A stretch of 40,954 bases of DNA from contig SLKC01000160.1 of NCBI GenBank assembly GCA_007134775.1, positions 1-40,954 of the forward strand, read 5' to 3'. Positions within the stretch are counted from its first letter, which is position 1. Each line of letters begins with the position of its first letter. Made by a program: the position numbers and the translations under genes. Of the stretch, positions 37,772 to 40,954 are shown piece after piece. This stretch comes from Ectothiorhodospiraceae bacterium. GTDB taxonomy: Bacteria > Pseudomonadota > Gammaproteobacteria > XJ16 > Halofilaceae. The notes beneath the pieces are model-generated. The model did not search any database. It saw only the letters and a list, made by a program, of their open reading frames with translations, and was not told where the DNA came from.

Positions 37772-38671
37772 TTGACTCGACAGGCCCAAGCCTATGTATT
37801 CGCCGGCCTGGCCATCCTGCTGTGGTCGACCGTTGCATCAGCGTTCAAGCTCTCGCTGCGCTGGCTTGATCCGTTACAGTTGCTGCTGTTCGCCAATGCG
37901 GTCTCCGTGGTCGTGCTCTTCACCGTACTGCTTGTCCAGGGCCGGCTCGACCGGTTGCGCCAGTATGGGCGCGCGGACCTGGGCCGCCTGGCCGTGCTGG
38001 GCATGCTCAACCCCTTTCTCTACTACATCGTCCTGTTCCAGGCCTACGACCTGCTCCCCGCGCAGCAGGCGCAGCCGTTGAACTACACCTGGGCGATCAC
38101 GCTGGCGCTGCTCTCCATCCCGCTGCTCGGCCAGCGCATCGGTCGCAAGGGCTTTGCCGCGCTCATCATCAGCTACGCCGGCGTGGTCATCATCGCCACC
38201 GAGGGCCGCCCCTTCGCGCTCGAGTTCGTCAGCTTCACCGGTGTGCTGCTTGCCCTCGGCAGCACGGTGATCTGGGCGCTCTATTGGATCTTCAATACCC
38301 GCGACACCGGTGATCCGGTCGCCGGCCTATTCGTCGGCTTTTGCGCGAGCCTGCCGCTGATCCTGATCACCACGGCGATCTTCTCCGAACTCACCCTGCC
38401 GCCCTGGCAGGGCCTGGCCGGGGCGGCCTACGTCGGCATGTTCGAGATGGGCCTCGCCTTCGTGTTCTGGCTGCACGCGCTCAAGCGCTCGGAGACGACT
38501 GCCAAGGTGGGCAATCTCATCTTCCTATCGCCCTTTCTCTCGCTGGTCTTCATCCACTTCCTGGTCGGCGAGACGATCCATCCGGCGACCTTCGTCGGCC
38601 TCATCCTGATCGTCGTCGGCAATATCGTGCAGCAGTGGCCGCAGCGTCGGCGCCCGCCGGAGGTGGCGTGA
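37772..38671 (+). CDS. EamA-family (DMT) transporter
   Basis: 299-residue ten-helix drug/metabolite transporter. Two EamA repeats: the first from about YVFAGLAILLWSTVASAFKLSLRW, the second ending in the conserved ETTAKVGNLIFLSPFLSLVFIHFLVGETIHP and a final helix. The TTG start at 37772 is chosen because GGAGG lies 4 nt upstream and homology-like sequence begins here; the frame is open 147 nt earlier but Arg/Pro-rich. Substrate unknown. It shares GTGA with the next gene's start, so the two are coupled. Confidence 0.88.
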   Translation: MTRQAQAYVFAGLAILLWSTVASAFKLSLRWLDPLQLLLFANAVSVVVLFTVLLVQGRLDRLRQYGRADLGRLAVLGMLNPFLYYIVLFQAYDLLPAQQAQPLNYTWAITLALLSIPLLGQRIGRKGFAALIISYAGVVIIATEGRPFALEFVSFTGVLLALGSTVIWALYWIFNTRDTGDPVAGLFVGFCASLPLILITTAIFSELTLPPWQGLAGAAYVGMFEMGLAFVFWLHALKRSETTAKVGNLIFLSPFLSLVFIHFLVGETIHPATFVGLILIVVGNIVQQWPQRRRPPEVA

Positions 38672-39636
38672 CCCCCTTCCACCCGCCGCTGTGGCTGCGC
38701 GGCGCGCACGCGCAGACGTTGGCGCCCTACTTCGTGCGCCCGCGCACGCGCCCACCCTGGCGCCCCGAACGCCTGGAACTGGCGGACGGGGACTTCGCCG
38801 ACCTCGCCCATCTCGCCGCGGCCGGCGACGATGCCCGTGCCCGCGTCTGCCTTTTCCACGGCCTGGAGGGCAGCGTCGAATCGCACTACATCGGTGGCCT
38901 CGCCACCGCACTCGCCCGTGAGGGCTTCGCCGTGACGCTGATGCACCTGCGCGGCTGCAGCGGTGAGCCCAACCGCCTGCCTCGGGCCTACCACTCCGGG
39001 GACACGGGCGATATGCGCGCGCTTTTCGCCACGCTGCGCGAGCGCGAGCCGCAGCAGCCGCTGATGGCCGTGGGGTTCTCGCTGAGCGGCAATGCACTGC
39101 TCAAGTATCTCGGCGAGGCCGGTGCGGACGCCGGCATCGAGCGCGCCGTCGCCGTCTCCGTGCCCTTCGATCTGGCGATCGCCGCCGGGCGCATCGACCA
39201 GGGCTTCTCGCGCCTCTATCAGGCCCACTTCGTACGCCGCATGCAGGCCTCGACCCACGCCCGCATCGCCCGTACGGGCGGCCTGCCGATCGCTACCGCG
39301 CGCATGGCCGCGGCACGCACCTTCCGCGAGTTCGACGACGCCGTCACGGCTCCCCTGCACGGCTTTGCCGGCGTCGACGACTACTACACTCGCGCGAGCT
39401 GCCGGCCCTGGCTGGCACGGATCGAATGCCCCACACTGGTCGTACACGCCCGCGACGACCCGTTCGTCGGCCGTGACGCCGTGCCGGCGCCGTTCGAGGC
39501 CGGCCCCGGCGTCGAGCTGGCGATCTCCGAGCGCGGCGGTCACGTCGGCTTCATCGCCGCCGACGACGGAGTACGGCCTTACCGCTGGCTAAACCGACGC
39601 ATCCCCGCGTGGCTGGCGGCCGTTCCACCCCCTTAA
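38668..39636 (+). CDS. YheT-like alpha/beta hydrolase
   Basis: 322-residue cytoplasmic serine hydrolase of the YheT/AB-hydrolase family (carboxylesterase-like; physiological substrate unknown). N-terminus HPPLWLRGAHAQTLAP is typical of the family; oxyanion FHGLEGS; nucleophile Ser in GFSLSGN (about residue 135); acid Asp in ARDDPFV; catalytic His in GGHVGF near the end. The GTG at 38668 overlaps the transporter stop (GTGA) and has GGAGG 4-5 nt upstream. Confidence 0.9.
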   Translation: MTPFHPPLWLRGAHAQTLAPYFVRPRTRPPWRPERLELADGDFADLAHLAAAGDDARARVCLFHGLEGSVESHYIGGLATALAREGFAVTLMHLRGCSGEPNRLPRAYHSGDTGDMRALFATLREREPQQPLMAVGFSLSGNALLKYLGEAGADAGIERAVAVSVPFDLAIAAGRIDQGFSRLYQAHFVRRMQASTHARIARTGGLPIATARMAAARTFREFDDAVTAPLHGFAGVDDYYTRASCRPWLARIECPTLVVHARDDPFVGRDAVPAPFEAGPGVELAISERGGHVGFIAADDGVRPYRWLNRRIPAWLAAVPPP

Positions 39637-39707
39637 CCCAAGGCTGCTTTACACTCGGGGCGCGCCGTGCATCCAGCGACCACGGAGATGGCAGAGGAGG
39701 CCCGCCG

Positions 39708-40954
39708 ATGACCGAAGCCAACGATTTCACGCGCATGATCCGGGCGCTACAGGCGCCCACTGCCTATCCACATCCGGTCGAACGGGTCGAGCATCGCGAG
39801 ACGCATATCTCGCATGTACTCCTCGCTGGCGAGTACGCCTACAAGATCAAGAAACCGCTCGATCTGGGCTTTCTCGATTTCTCCTCCCCCGCCGCGCGGG
39901 CCCACTACTGCCATGAAGAGATCCGGCTCAACGGCCGACTCGCCCCGCACATCTACCGCGCTGTGGTCGCCATCACGGGCACCCCGGAGCAGCCGCGCAT
40001 CGGCGGCGACGGGCCCGTGCTTGAACATGCGGTCTGTATGCGCCGCTTCGACGATCGCCACCGGCTCGACCACGAGATCGCGGCGGGCGGCGTCGGCCGC
40101 GCCCTGATCGACGCCATCGGTGAACGCATCGGTCGATTCCACGAAGAGCTCGCGGCCAGCGACCCGCCACCGGGGTGCGGCACGCCCGAGTCGATCCTCG
40201 GACCCGCCGAGGAGAACTTCGAGCAGATCGAGGCGACGGGGATCGACGCCGCGACGACGGGCGATCTGGCGTCGCTACGGGCCTGGACGCAGGCGCAGTG
40301 GCAGCAACTGCGCCCCATGTTCGCGCGGCGGCGCCGTTCGGGTCGGGTACGTGAGGGCCATGGCGATCTGCACCTGGGCAACATGGTCCTCGACGCCGAC
40401 GCGGTCGCGATCTTCGACGGCATCGAGTTCAACGCCGAGCTGCGCTGGATCGACGTAGCCAACGACATCGCCTTCCTGGTAATGGACCTCGACCGCGTCG
40501 GTGCTCCCCACCTCGCCGGCCGCGCCCTCGACGCATGGCTGGCGGTCACGGGGGACTACGAGGCCCTCACCGTACTGCGTTTCTACCTCGTCTACCGGGC
40601 GGTGGTGCGCGCGAAGATCCACGCCCTGCGCGCCGGCCAGGATCCTGCCGCGGCCACCGACGCCCTCGCGGCCTACCGGGAGTATGTGGCGCTCGCGCTG
40701 CGCTATGCGCAAGCTGGCGCCCCCGCCATCGTGTTGACCCGCGGCGTCGCGGGCACCGGCAAGAGTTCGGCCGCCGCCTGTCTGGTCGAGCGCGTCGGAG
40801 CGGTGCGCCTGCGCTCCGACGTCGAACGCCGCCGCCTCTACCCCGATGCACCGCCTTCGGTACGCTATAGTGAGATTGCCAGCACGGCCGTGCACGCCCG
40901 CCTGGAGCGCCTCGCGCGCACCACCGCGGCGGCGGGCTGGCCCGCCGTGGTCGA
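39708..40954 (+). CDS. kinase-like/P-loop ATPase fusion (3' end outside window)
   Basis: At least 415 residues, cut off by the window. Residues 1-330 form an aminoglycoside-phosphotransferase/kinase-like fold: HISHVLLAGEYAYKIKKPLD near 34-53, then HGDLHLGNMVL and the metal-binding IFDGIEFN; the second part starts a P-loop ATPase of the AAA_33 type with GVAGTGKSSAA (about 348-358). Fusions of this kind are frequent in proteobacteria and uncharacterised. The ATG at 39708 follows GAGGAGG. A TACACT at 39650-39655 may be a -10 element. Substrate unknown; resistance to aminoglycosides should not be assumed. Confidence 0.88.
   Translation, partial: MTEANDFTRMIRALQAPTAYPHPVERVEHRETHISHVLLAGEYAYKIKKPLDLGFLDFSSPAARAHYCHEEIRLNGRLAPHIYRAVVAITGTPEQPRIGGDGPVLEHAVCMRRFDDRHRLDHEIAAGGVGRALIDAIGERIGRFHEELAASDPPPGCGTPESILGPAEENFEQIEATGIDAATTGDLASLRAWTQAQWQQLRPMFARRRRSGRVREGHGDLHLGNMVLDADAVAIFDGIEFNAELRWIDVANDIAFLVMDLDRVGAPHLAGRALDAWLAVTGDYEALTVLRFYLVYRAVVRAKIHALRAGQDPAAATDALAAYREYVALALRYAQAGAPAIVLTRGVAGTGKSSAAACLVERVGAVRLRSDVERRRLYPDAPPSVRYSEIASTAVHARLERLARTTAAAGWPAVV

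Noticed and set aside
39708-40954. Aminoglycoside resistance gene
   Set aside because: The kinase-like domain is fused to a P-loop ATPase, an uncharacterised housekeeping-type family, with no mobile context.

Overview
This is a high-GC, gene-dense bacterial chromosome segment. Together the genes point to a moderately halophilic gammaproteobacterium, most likely near the Ectothiorhodospiraceae. Signs are a full ectABC ectoine cluster, acidic proteins, GC-rich third codon positions, a class B PBP1b, and a CbrA/CbrB-type two-component system next to acs. The taxon is inferred from gene content, not from a marker gene. No rRNA, tRNA, insertion sequence, prophage or CRISPR array was seen.

Layout. 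1-4.5 kb (+): metY, a 68-residue DUF6494-like gene, an eIF2B/RBPI-fold gene with no canonical start at its apparent N-terminus, gloB, and a DUF547 gene. 4.6-10.7 kb (-): a tightly overlapping five-gene run, mrcB (PBP1b), a TPR lipoprotein, a YoaA/DinG helicase, tsaB, and a bacterial Popeye-like membrane protein with a cyclic-nucleotide-binding domain. 10.8-14.2 kb: hsp20 (-) and ectABC (+) diverge from a 342-nt spacer that carries a near-consensus sigma-32 promoter for hsp20 and a near-consensus sigma-70 promoter for ectABC. 14.2-19.1 kb: a class I amidotransferase (+), then an EamA transporter and the guaB-guaA pair (-). 19.2-23.4 kb: xseA and a EutA-like gene (+), an EhuB-like binding protein (-), and gluQ (+).

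23.4-35.8 kb (+) is the most interesting part. A symporter-fused sensor kinase and an NtrC-type regulator (CbrAB-like), preceded by an overlapping 70-residue membrane protein, are flanked on both sides by paralogous two-gene modules. Each module has a cNMP-CBS-DUF294 nucleotidyltransferase followed by a DEDDh exonuclease. acs follows the second module. The 451-nt gap after the response regulator holds a perfect 10-bp dyad, a near-consensus sigma-54 promoter about 100 bp downstream of it, structured non-coding sequence, and a perfect intrinsic terminator 70 nt before the next gene. This is the layout of a sigma-54-dependent small RNA or regulated leader, comparable in position to Pseudomonas crcZ but without the CA-rich motifs of that RNA. 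The same GTTAC-N5-GTAAC core also lies upstream of the kinase operon.

35.9-41 kb: lipoprotein, gamma-glutamylcyclotransferase-like protein and msrB (-), then an EamA transporter, a YheT-like hydrolase and a truncated kinase-like/P-loop ATPase fusion (+). The window thus combines osmotic, heat and oxidative stress functions with a carbon/acetate regulatory locus.
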